A stretch of 64,000 nucleotides of DNA from an uncultured Muribaculaceae bacterium (GTDB lineage Bacteria > Bacteroidota > Bacteroidia > Bacteroidales > Muribaculaceae): assembly GCA_910586995.1 (NCBI GenBank), contig CAJUKZ010000001.1:461968-525967 (forward strand), given 5' to 3'. The notes beneath the pieces are model-generated. The model worked only from the letters and a program-made list of their open reading frames with translations, was not told the DNA's origin and did no database searches. Below, piece by piece: positions 8,354 through 15,207 of the stretch. The translations under genes and the position numbers were made by a program. The first letter of the stretch is position 1; each line of letters begins with the position of its first letter.

Positions 8354-9472
8354 TTACGACAGATCGTCTACGATCAGTCGTGCGGCATTGTCGGGGGCTG
8401 GCGTAGTACCGAGACGCCGGCGCATGTCGGCGTATCCGTCGGTCTGGGCCTTGCGCCCGGGGCCATCGGGAAGCACTTCTGCCAATTTCGCCGCTACAAG
8501 ATCGGGTGTGCAATAGTGGAGAAGCATCTCCGGAATGATCTCCCGGTCGGCGATGAGGTTGGGTAGCGACACGAATTTCACTTTCAGGATCGCAGCCATC
8601 AGTTTGTAGGATAGCTTCGAGCCGTTGGCGCGGTAGCATACCACTTGTGGTGTGCCGATAAGGGCTGTCTCCAATGTTGCAGTGCCGGATGTGACTAATG
8701 CGCCGCGGCTATGGGCTATGAGTTGGAATGTCTGGTTCTCAACCAACGGGAGGTCGGTGAACTGGCGGTAGAAAGAAAGTTCTATGCCCGGAGCGGCAGC
8801 CACAACCGGCCTGTACTGCGGGAACTGGTCTGCTGCTGCAAGCATCACAGGCAGATTGTTGCGTATCTCTCCACGTCTGCTGCCGGGGACAAGTGCCAGC
8901 AAGGGTCTGTCGCGCAGCTTGTGTTCTTTCAGGAATTCTTCTCTTGATGGCAACGCAGCCAGTTTTTTGTCTACTTCGACAACCGACGGATTGCCTACGA
9001 AGTCCACCTCATAGCCGTGGCGACGGTAGAAGTCCACCTCAAAGGGGAAGATGGCCAGTACCCTGCGGCAGTATTTCTTGATCTGCTTCACTCGATACTC
9101 TTTCCATGCCCATACCTTAGGCGAGATATAATAGTAGACGGGTATTCCCAGCTTATGTGCATATTTTGCCACTTTGAGGTTGAAGCTCGGTAGGTCGATC
9201 AGAATCAGGGCGTCGGGATGATATTCGCGTACAGCTTCCTTGGCCCGGCGCAGATTGCCGAGTATGGTGCGCAGATGCCGCAGCGTCTCGCTGAATCCCA
9301 TGTAGGCCATCTCGCGGTAGTGGAGAAGCGGGGCTGTGCCGGCTGCTTCCGACATAAGGTCGCCTCCGAAGAAACGGAAATCCGCAGCCTTGTCGCGGCT
9401 GCGTATGCTTTTTATAAGATCTGCTGCATGCAGGTCGCCGGAAGCCTCGCCGGCTATGAGAAAGTATTTCAT
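8354..9472 (-). CDS. lpxB: Lipid-A-disaccharide synthase
   Basis: A 372-residue GT19 enzyme that joins UDP-2,3-diacylglucosamine and lipid X into the lipid A disaccharide at the inner membrane. Family signs: MKYFLIAGEASGDLHAADLI at the N-terminus, GGDLMSEAG-type loop, YYISPKVWAWKEYRVKQIKKYCRRVLAIFPFEVDFY, FVGNPSVVEV, LALVPGSRRGEIRNNLPVML, and SGTATLETALIGTPQVVCYR. The ATG at 9472 shares one base with the tadA stop (TAATG arrangement); the longer frame is rejected because it lies inside tadA. Last gene of the rnz operon. Confidence 0.96.
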   Translation of the reverse strand: MKYFLIAGEASGDLHAADLIKSIRSRDKAADFRFFGGDLMSEAAGTAPLLHYREMAYMGFSETLRHLRTILGNLRRAKEAVREYHPDALILIDLPSFNLKVAKYAHKLGIPVYYYISPKVWAWKEYRVKQIKKYCRRVLAIFPFEVDFYRRHGYEVDFVGNPSVVEVDKKLAALPSREEFLKEHKLRDRPLLALVPGSRRGEIRNNLPVMLAAADQFPQYRPVVAAAPGIELSFYRQFTDLPLVENQTFQLIAHSRGALVTSGTATLETALIGTPQVVCYRANGSKLSYKLMAAILKVKFVSLPNLIADREIIPEMLLHYCTPDLVAAKLAEVLPDGPGRKAQTDGYADMRRRLGTTPAPDNAARLIVDDLS

Positions 9473-9930
9473 TATCGCTGTCTTTTTGTTTTGAAAAAAT
9501 CCTGCACAAGCGCCGAGCATTCATCGGCCAGAACACCGTGAGTGACACTTGCCCGCGTGTGGAAAGGATTAGCCGTATATGTGGAGTAGCCGCGCTTTGG
9601 ATCAGTACAGCCGAAGACTATGCGCCCCACCTGACTCCACCCTATAGCGCCTGCACACATCAGGCATGGCTCTACGGTGACGTACAGCGTGCAGTCCTGA
9701 AGATATTTTCCGCCTAAGGTGGCGCATGCCGCCGTTATGGCCTGCATCTCGGCGTGTGCCGTGACATCGCACAGCGTCTCGGTGAGATTGTGTCCGCGGC
9801 CTATGATACGTCCTGCAGGATCAGTAACCACTGCACCTATAGGCACTTCGTCGGCCGCAGCGGCAGCACGTGCCTCCCGCAGCGCAGCCTGCATGAATTT
9901 TATGTCAGTCTCGTCCTGTGATATGTCCAT
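9472..9930 (-). CDS. tadA: tRNA-specific adenosine deaminase
   Basis: A 152-residue cytidine-deaminase-fold enzyme that converts A34 to inosine in tRNA-Arg(ACG). The zinc site is intact: HAE at residues 59-61 with the catalytic glutamate 61, and PCLMC with cysteines 89 and 92. RGHNLTETLCDVTAHAEM and the C-terminal GCTDPKRGYS segment are typical. Start and stop each overlap the neighbours by one base, so rnz, tadA and lpxB are translationally coupled. Some family members act on free guanine; the RGYS ending and the lineage favour tRNA. Confidence 0.93.
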   Translation of the reverse strand: MDISQDETDIKFMQAALREARAAAAADEVPIGAVVTDPAGRIIGRGHNLTETLCDVTAHAEMQAITAACATLGGKYLQDCTLYVTVEPCLMCAGAIGWSQVGRIVFGCTDPKRGYSTYTANPFHTRASVTHGVLADECSALVQDFFKTKRQR

Positions 9931-10850
9931 TACTGCAATATTTTGATTGTCATTCCTTCGTTGGCTGCTACGACTTCGCCTGAGAATTCTTCTTTTGCCT
10001 CTGCAACATGAGCATCCTCGTCGGTATATGCTTTGGAGAAGTGTCCGAGTATAAGCATCTTCGCACCAGTCCGGCGTGCCACACGCCCTGCCTCGCGAGC
10101 AGTGCTGTGACCTCGGATAGCAGCTTTATGTGCGTTGTCATCGGCATATGTAGCCTCGTGATATAGTACGTCCACCCCTCGGAAGCCTGTGACTATCCTC
10201 GGGTCGAATGCCGTGTCGCTGGCATATCCGTAGCTCACCGGATCGCGCGGATCGGCCGTGATACGGTTATTTGGGACTATGGATCCGTCGGGCATCACGA
10301 AATCTTCGCCGGCTTTTATGGCGTTCAGCTTGTAGGTCGGGATTCCATATGCTGAAGCCATTTCAGGAAGCATCCGTCGCGGAAGCGGCTTCTCCCTGAA
10401 GATGAAACCTACGGCAGGAACCCGATGGTATAGCGGGACGGTGCTTACCGTAAGCGAGGGAAGATCGAGTATTGTGGCCCGTTCAGGCTTTATTATATTA
10501 TAATGTATGTCGAAGCCGGTCGACGGGCATACGGTTTGCATGATTGTCTTCAGCAATTCCGCACCTTCTTCAAATATATGTATAGTGACGGGGCCACCGG
10601 CCTGGCATAGATCCATTGTGGACAGCAGACCGGGAAGCCCGAGAAAATGGTCGCCGTGCAGATGAGAGATAAATATGTCGCGCAGGCGTGAGAATTTAAG
10701 CCTCTGCCTGCGCATGGCCAGTTGCGATCCTTCCCCGCAGTCGATCATCATCAGTCTGTCGCGAAAATCGATCACCTGGCAGGCGGGCTGATGGCGGAGC
10801 GAAGGGGTAGCTGAACCGCAGCCTAAGATGTGTACGTCGAAGCTTGCCAT
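9930..10850 (-). CDS. rnz: Ribonuclease Z
   Basis: A 306-residue metallo-beta-lactamase-fold nuclease that trims the 3' end of tRNA precursors. The zinc motif HLHGDH is at residues 63-68, with further metal ligands in GHSTAREAGRVARRTGAKMLILGHFS. Length is typical of the short, bacterial form. First gene of rnz-tadA-lpxB; a good promoter lies just upstream and the leader is about 15-20 bases. Confidence 0.95.
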   Translation of the reverse strand: MASFDVHILGCGSATPSLRHQPACQVIDFRDRLMMIDCGEGSQLAMRRQRLKFSRLRDIFISHLHGDHFLGLPGLLSTMDLCQAGGPVTIHIFEEGAELLKTIMQTVCPSTGFDIHYNIIKPERATILDLPSLTVSTVPLYHRVPAVGFIFREKPLPRRMLPEMASAYGIPTYKLNAIKAGEDFVMPDGSIVPNNRITADPRDPVSYGYASDTAFDPRIVTGFRGVDVLYHEATYADDNAHKAAIRGHSTAREAGRVARRTGAKMLILGHFSKAYTDEDAHVAEAKEEFSGEVVAANEGMTIKILQ

Positions 10851-10870
10851 ATTAACCGTTTAATATTCCA

Positions 10871-10901
10871 CAAATATACAATTTTACTTCCGTCGGTGCA
10901 A
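10871..10901 (-). promoter_or_regulatory. Promoter of the rnz-tadA-lpxB operon
   Basis: Minus-strand TTG (10901-10899), 20 bases, TATATTTG (10878-10871): a full match to the Bacteroidota promoter pattern, about 20 bases before the rnz ATG. Confidence 0.8.
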
Positions 10902-11053
10902 GCCGGCAGGTTCAATGCACACTTTGTGTGGCTTTGTGCAATAATTCTGCCTCTTTGAGTACCTTTTGTGCTTAAAACGGCACTAAATGGCATGAAAATG
11001 GGGATAAACGACAAAATGCGTGTTAAAGAATGTTTAAATATGCATGGTTTTTA

Positions 11054-11083
11054 TTGCACACTTGGAGAAAAACATTACCTTTG
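11054..11083 (+). promoter_or_regulatory. Strong promoter in the rnz-efp gap
   Basis: TTG (11054-11056), exactly 19 bases, TACCTTTG (11076-11083). No coding region follows for 600 bases, so it should drive a non-coding transcript beginning near 11090. Confidence 0.8.
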
Positions 11084-11089
11084 TGCGTG

Positions 11090-11158
11090 TGTTTTTCATA
11101 GTATTAGATTAAGATAAAGGTTTAAAGGAAAAGCGTTGTCGTGAGATAACGCTTTTTT
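11090..11158 (+). ncRNA. Candidate short RNA or leader ending in a terminator
   Basis: Between the promoter at 11054-11083 and the terminator at 11129-11158 lies an AT-rich transcript of about 65-70 bases with no plausible open frame. It could be an independent small RNA or an attenuated leader for the structured region that follows. Boundaries are inferred from the promoter and terminator only. Confidence 0.45.
11129..11158 (+). terminator. Intrinsic terminator of the short RNA
   Basis: AAAAGCGTTGTC pairs with GATAACGCTTTT (one G-U pair) around a GTGA loop of the GNRA type, followed by further T. A 12-pair stem with a T run. Confidence 0.75.
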
Positions 11159-11169
11159 GCATATATATA

Positions 11170-11460
11170 CCCTTTTACCCACGGTGATCAGAGACAGATC
11201 TGCTCATAGACGTGTACGCTTGGTAGCTTTGTGGTATTAGGCGTCAGCAAGACGCCGGTAGTTCGAGGGAAGATTCACTATGGATAGAGCGGTTATCCAA
11301 GATCAGACAGAGGTATGTAGGGAGAGCGTCCGGAGGTCGCTGATTCATTAGTAACCGGGTACACTAGAGCGATAGCACAGGTATGCCCGGGAGGCATGGA
11401 GGAGCAGCAGGTGTCCGAGAGGACACCGATTAACGGCAGATTATCAGAGTCTTCCAACTA
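11170..11460 (+). ncRNA. Candidate structured RNA of unknown family
   Basis: About 290 bases without an ORF but with many stable hairpins: GGCGTC/GACGCC (11240-11256, loop AGCAA), TGGATA/TATCCA (11281-11299), AGCG/CGCT (11325-11341), CCGGG/CCCGG (11355-11390), and a perfect seven-pair stem with a GAGA tetraloop (11410-11427). CTGCTC (11200-11205) can pair with GAGCAG (11402-11407) and would close the whole domain. The composition is more GC-rich than the flanking AT-rich DNA. The RNase P core GAGGAAAGTCC, a tRNA-like T-arm as in tmRNA, and the SRP GGAAGCA loop were not found on either strand. A 6S-like or lineage-specific RNA is possible. Strand is assumed from the upstream promoter. Confidence 0.5.
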
Positions 11461-11576
11461 TATGCGATGCAGAATCTCAAAGCATACAATTTTATTCCGG
11501 ATGCTGTAAATAGGATCTCAGATAATCAGCTTTGCAGTATAGACTCAGCAAGTTTTGTAAGGTGGTTGTTCAAAAG

Positions 11577-11607
11577 TTGCGTTTCATCTGTTTTTTTTGT
11601 AAATTTG
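11577..11607 (+). promoter_or_regulatory. efp promoter
   Basis: TTG (11577-11579), 20 bases, TAAATTTG (11600-11607); transcript start expected near 11613, giving a leader of about 70 bases for efp. Confidence 0.78.
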
Positions 11608-11684
11608 CATCCGCAACCGGCGTGGCATGCTGATTGCTTTGATTGTCAATAAAATACACGAAATAAGACAAACAATATAACTTT

Positions 11685-12251
11685 ATGGCAACTACCGCAG
11701 ATTTTAAAAATGGAATGTGCCTCGACATCGATGGCAACTATTTCTTTATCGTTGAGTTCCTGCACGTTAAGCCCGGTAAAGGCCCGGCTTTCGTCCGCAC
11801 AAAACTCAAGAATGTCAAGACCGGCCGCGTTCTCGACAAGACATGGAACTCCGGCGTTAAGGTAAACGAGGTTCGCATCGAGCGTCGTCCTTACCAGTAT
11901 TCATATAAGGACGATATGGGCTACCACTTCCTCCACACCGAGACTTGGGAAGAAATCATCGTCCCCGGCGAAAGCATCGAAGGCGTACAGTTCCTCAAGG
12001 AAGGCGACATCTGCGAGGCTATGGTTCATGCAGCCAGCGACACCGTACTCACATGCGAGATGCCTATGAACGTTGTGCTCGAGATCACATATACCGAGCC
12101 CGGAATCAAGGGCGATACCGCAACCAATACCCTCAAGCCCGCAACAGTTGAGACAGGTGCAGAGGTTCGTGTTCCCCTGTTCTGTAACATCGGCGACAAG
12201 GTGCGCATCGACACACGCAACGGTGCATACGTTGAGCGCGTGAAGGCGTAA
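11685..12251 (+). CDS. efp: Elongation factor P
   Basis: A 188-residue EF-P, which binds the ribosome at stalled polyproline stretches and promotes peptide bond formation. Three domains are visible: the KOW-like N-domain with [16 protein letters not shown] (tip lysine at residue 32, the site modified in other bacteria), the central OB fold ([26 protein letters not shown]) and the C-terminal OB fold ending in [14 protein letters not shown]. No modification enzyme gene (epmA-, ymfI- or earP-like) is adjacent, so how or whether the lysine is modified cannot be seen. Confidence 0.97.
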   Translation: MATTADFKNGMCLDIDGNYFFIVEFLHVKPGKGPAFVRTKLKNVKTGRVLDKTWNSGVKVNEVRIERRPYQYSYKDDMGYHFLHTETWEEIIVPGESIEGVQFLKEGDICEAMVHAASDTVLTCEMPMNVVLEITYTEPGIKGDTATNTLKPATVETGAEVRVPLFCNIGDKVRIDTRNGAYVERVKA

Positions 12252-12271
12252 GTCTATCCGTCATAATATCA

Positions 12272-12332
12272 TAAAATAGAACGTCCGTTGGGCATACATC
12301 TTAATATGCCAAGACGGACGCTCTATTTTTTA
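12272..12332. terminator. Bidirectional terminator between efp and the beta-barrel gene
   Basis: AAAATAGA..GTCCG on the left pairs with CGGAC..TCTATTTTTT on the right, with an inner GGCATA/TATGCC stem. A-run on one side and T-run on the other, so it can end both convergent transcripts. Confidence 0.85.
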
Positions 12333-12336
12333 TGTT

Positions 12337-13005
12337 CTACCACTCGAATCCTATCGTCGCGCCGATATTGCTCAGAGTGAGTGAATTGGAATGCCAGTAG
12401 TAATTGTTGTTGGAGGTCAGCAACTGATATGTAAGTCCTATGTTCACGGCCCGGCGGTTGTCGTTGCCTATAGGTATGCGCACACCTGCCGACGGTTTGA
12501 AATAGAATTGCGTGCCGTCGGTAAGACATCCGCGGTCCATGCGCAGATAGTCAGAACCCATAAGCCATGCCGCACCAATCTTCAGGTCTATGAAAAAAGA
12601 AGTCGCGGTCTGGTCTCCGATGGTGAAACGGAAATCCGAGAAGACCGGGATCATCACCTTTGTCTTTGTGGTAGAATGTCCGAGATAGTCCGGATAACCG
12701 TAGTCTCCGGAATAGTTGAGGTTTGTCTGGTTGGCCATCGCCACATCCAAGCCTATGCCGGCTCCCATGAAGAACCACGACGAGTACTTGAATCCTTGCG
12801 ATGTGGATATGCCGATGAAGTTGGCGCGGTCATGACCAACTCCGGCCGTTCCGCTGAGTTCCACATAACCCTTGTAATTGAAAGCTCCCGACAGTGCCGG
12901 GCGGATAAGTCCGGTCAGTTGGTTGGCTATCTCATAGTATTGTGCATGAGCGGCAGAGGCTGATAGAAGCGTGAGTCCTAAGACGAGAGAAAGAATACGT
13001 TTCAT
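12337..13005 (-). CDS. Small outer-membrane beta-barrel protein
   Basis: A 222-residue protein with a signal peptide (cleavage likely after AAHAQ, near residue 21) and repeating amphipathic strands rich in glycine and aromatic residues: FNYKGYVELSGTAGVG, YSSWFFMGAGIGLDVAM, SFFIDLKIGAAWLMGSDYL, AVNIGLTYQLL, LTLSNIGATIGFEW. The sequence ends with W after a final strand, as in outer-membrane beta-barrels of the OmpW/OprF-like size. No specific function is recognisable. It shares a terminator with efp on its downstream side. Confidence 0.7.
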   Translation of the reverse strand: MKRILSLVLGLTLLSASAAHAQYYEIANQLTGLIRPALSGAFNYKGYVELSGTAGVGHDRANFIGISTSQGFKYSSWFFMGAGIGLDVAMANQTNLNYSGDYGYPDYLGHSTTKTKVMIPVFSDFRFTIGDQTATSFFIDLKIGAAWLMGSDYLRMDRGCLTDGTQFYFKPSAGVRIPIGNDNRRAVNIGLTYQLLTSNNNYYWHSNSLTLSNIGATIGFEW

Positions 13006-13068
13006 TGATGGTGTGTGTCTTGGTTGAATATCATAATTATAACTGAATACAGGCCTGTATTGTTTACC

Positions 13069-13110
13069 AAAAGCGCCACCCTGGCATCTGTTGATGTGCG
13101 GGCGGCGCTT
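13069..13110 (-). terminator. Terminator of the TonB receptor operon
   Basis: AAGCGCC (13071-13077) pairs with GGCGCTT (13104-13110) with a GC-rich inner stem; on the minus strand the stem is followed by TTTTGG. It lies downstream of the large lipoprotein gene. Confidence 0.7.
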
Positions 13111-13148
13111 CTGATTTTATTGGTGATGCATTCGTCGATGGTGGAATA

Positions 13149-15191
13149 CTACATGTTCCACTTCACCTCTACGAACTCAAACTGGCCGGGACCTGTGACG
13201 CGATATTTTGCGGCGTGCGGGCCTGTGGTCACACCCGTGTAAGCATAGAAGTTTACGGTATAGAAGACGTCCACCTCAGGATTGGTCTGGGCATCGGGAT
13301 TGAGCTTGGTGAGTGCATACAGGAGTGATTCCTCCACGAAGCGCTTCTTCATGGTCTCCACAAGTTGATCGTTGTCGTAGCCTTCCCAACCTTCTGCATA
13401 CTGCTCGCGGGCCTTGCCGGGACGCAGGTCTATGTTGTTCTGATACCATGATGCACCTGCCCAGTATTCATTATTGCCGTACGAGGTCACATATTTCGCA
13501 CCGTCGGGCACGATGTCGCGCACATAGTCGACGCAAGCCGTGTAGTATGCAGTGCTTGTGGCATCGTTGCGGCTTGTGGTGAGTGTGAGCACAACGCTCG
13601 GGTCGAATTTCCATTCGCCGTCCACTTTCACAAACTGCGATGTAGCTGTGGCAAGGTTGCTGGCTGCAGTCCATGCGCTGCCGTCAAAGGTGTATTTGGA
13701 TACACGGTTGGTAGTAGTCTTGCTTGCCGAGTCGTAGTACTTATATACCACATACTTCACAGCCTCTGCCTGGGCGTATGGATACTTGTCCTTCAGGTAG
13801 ATAGGCAGCAGTGTGGCCGGAGTTGTGCCGGAAAGATTGCCGTAGGTCTGTCCCATAGCTGTGTAGTCGGCGGGATTGAGCACGGTGAAGTCTGCTGCTG
13901 CTGACCAGCGGCTTCCGTCGAATACATACATCGCATTCTGTTGTTCTGTAGGAACTGTCACAGCGGCTGCGCGCGACATGGTTTTAGCATCAGGATTGAT
14001 AGCCGATTCGATGCTTACAGCGATTATATTGCAGTATTTGCTGCCGGAGAGGTAGGCCAGCCAGCCGCGCACTATCACTTCAGAGCCATCGGTTGCAAGA
14101 GCCTTCTGCTCTGCTGTCGCGTAGTAGATGCTTCCAACTGCTGTGCCGTCGCCGTCGAGGTTGATGTTCACATTGTTGCCGCTTACAGATACTTTACCGG
14201 AGATCTGAACGTAAGTGAACGATTTATCGTTGATGCTGTTCATCACGGCGTCGAGACCAGCGCGGTCATACACGGTTGGAGTGGGGTAGGTGTATTCCTG
14301 CTGGCCCATTACTGTGATTTCAGCGTTTTTAAGCTGCATCAGTCCCTTGTATGCTCCTGTGGTTGCTGCAACCTTGAGTTGTGTGCCGATGGGATAAGTA
14401 GTGCCGTCGTAGCCGTTGCCCATATAGACGAGTACTGTGCCGGTCTTGTCGGTGATGGTGAATCCGCAGTTGCAGATGCCGGTCACAACACCGCAGATCT
14501 CATAGTCGGTATTGTCTGTGACGTCGCCCAGAAGGCTTGTCATCTCGAATACCTCCGGTTTTTCTTCTCCACCGCCTACGTTGCCGAACACAGGTTCTTG
14601 CGATGCCATGTCGTAGGTCACAACTACGTAGTCGCCCGATACTGCATCGGGGAATTCAGTCTTGAGGATTCCCGGCAGGTAGCGCGAAGGCTGTTTCGAG
14701 GGAGCGAACGCGTTGATATAGTTCTCGTGGCTTTCCCATACGGTGTTGGCATACGTGTCCTCGCCTACGGTCAGGGTCTTGGCCGACGATGCGCCGGTGA
14801 CAGCGGGATCGGCTTCGGCAGCCACATTGTATGTCACTTTCGCGTACGATCCATCGTTGAGGATGTAGTACGGGAAATTCTGAGTGCTCAGGAACGCGGG
14901 TATCAGCTTCTCGGGATTGAGATCGCCGGTGAAAGCGAGCGTATTGGGCAGGGCGGCGAGCTGGTCGGAATATCCGCCGGCCTCTGCGAGAGCCTTGTTG
15001 GCGCTCAGTGAGGCAATGTTGCCGTAGTCGGCATCGGTGAGTGTATATTCGCGGGTCTCGACCACTGTAGGCTTCTTTTCTGATTCGTAGCCGTCGAGGT
15101 TCTCTTTGTTCCATGCGTCTTCGTCGCAGGCGGAGAAAGCCGCTATGCATCCTGCTGCGACGATCGCACGTGTCAGTATATTGTGTTTCAT
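13149..15191 (-). CDS. Large surface lipoprotein paired with TonB receptor (OB-fold-like repeat)
   Basis: A 680-residue lipoprotein: cysteine 22 after AAFSA, followed by acidic DEDAWNKE, which in Bacteroidota marks export to the cell surface. The centre (about 205-400) contains an OB-fold-like segment with YEICGVVTGICNCGFTITDKTGTVLVYMGNGYDG and a second related one, FTYVQISGKVSVSGNNVNINLDGDG, of the kind found in Bacteroidota proteins annotated as nucleic-acid-binding OB folds. Three or more short repeats with 'YVVYKYYDSASKTTTNRVSKYTFDG' and 'MYVFDGSRW' character follow. It starts 16 bases after the TonB receptor stop and ends at a terminator. No SusD-like features are visible. Substrate unknown. 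Confidence 0.7.
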   Translation of the reverse strand: MKHNILTRAIVAAGCIAAFSACDEDAWNKENLDGYESEKKPTVVETREYTLTDADYGNIASLSANKALAEAGGYSDQLAALPNTLAFTGDLNPEKLIPAFLSTQNFPYYILNDGSYAKVTYNVAAEADPAVTGASSAKTLTVGEDTYANTVWESHENYINAFAPSKQPSRYLPGILKTEFPDAVSGDYVVVTYDMASQEPVFGNVGGGEEKPEVFEMTSLLGDVTDNTDYEICGVVTGICNCGFTITDKTGTVLVYMGNGYDGTTYPIGTQLKVAATTGAYKGLMQLKNAEITVMGQQEYTYPTPTVYDRAGLDAVMNSINDKSFTYVQISGKVSVSGNNVNINLDGDGTAVGSIYYATAEQKALATDGSEVIVRGWLAYLSGSKYCNIIAVSIESAINPDAKTMSRAAAVTVPTEQQNAMYVFDGSRWSAAADFTVLNPADYTAMGQTYGNLSGTTPATLLPIYLKDKYPYAQAEAVKYVVYKYYDSASKTTTNRVSKYTFDGSAWTAASNLATATSQFVKVDGEWKFDPSVVLTLTTSRNDATSTAYYTACVDYVRDIVPDGAKYVTSYGNNEYWAGASWYQNNIDLRPGKAREQYAEGWEGYDNDQLVETMKKRFVEESLLYALTKLNPDAQTNPEVDVFYTVNFYAYTGVTTGPHAAKYRVTGPGQFEFVEVKWNM

Positions 15192-15207
15192 TGTTGGTCT
15201 GCTCTAA

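Noticed and set aside
11160..11470. RNase P RNA, tmRNA or SRP RNA in the rnz-efp gap
   Set aside because: GAGGAAAGTCC, a tRNA-like T arm with tag frame, and the SRP loop were not found on either strand; GAGGGAAGATTC at 11264-11275 only superficially resembles the RNase P core.
11467..11652. Small ORF upstream of efp
   Set aside because: It crosses the efp promoter and has no family resemblance or codon bias like nearby genes.
13941..15011. Long plus-strand ORF inside the lipoprotein gene
   Set aside because: It is the shadow of the minus-strand lipoprotein, which has a signal peptide, operon context and low-complexity composition of a real gene.
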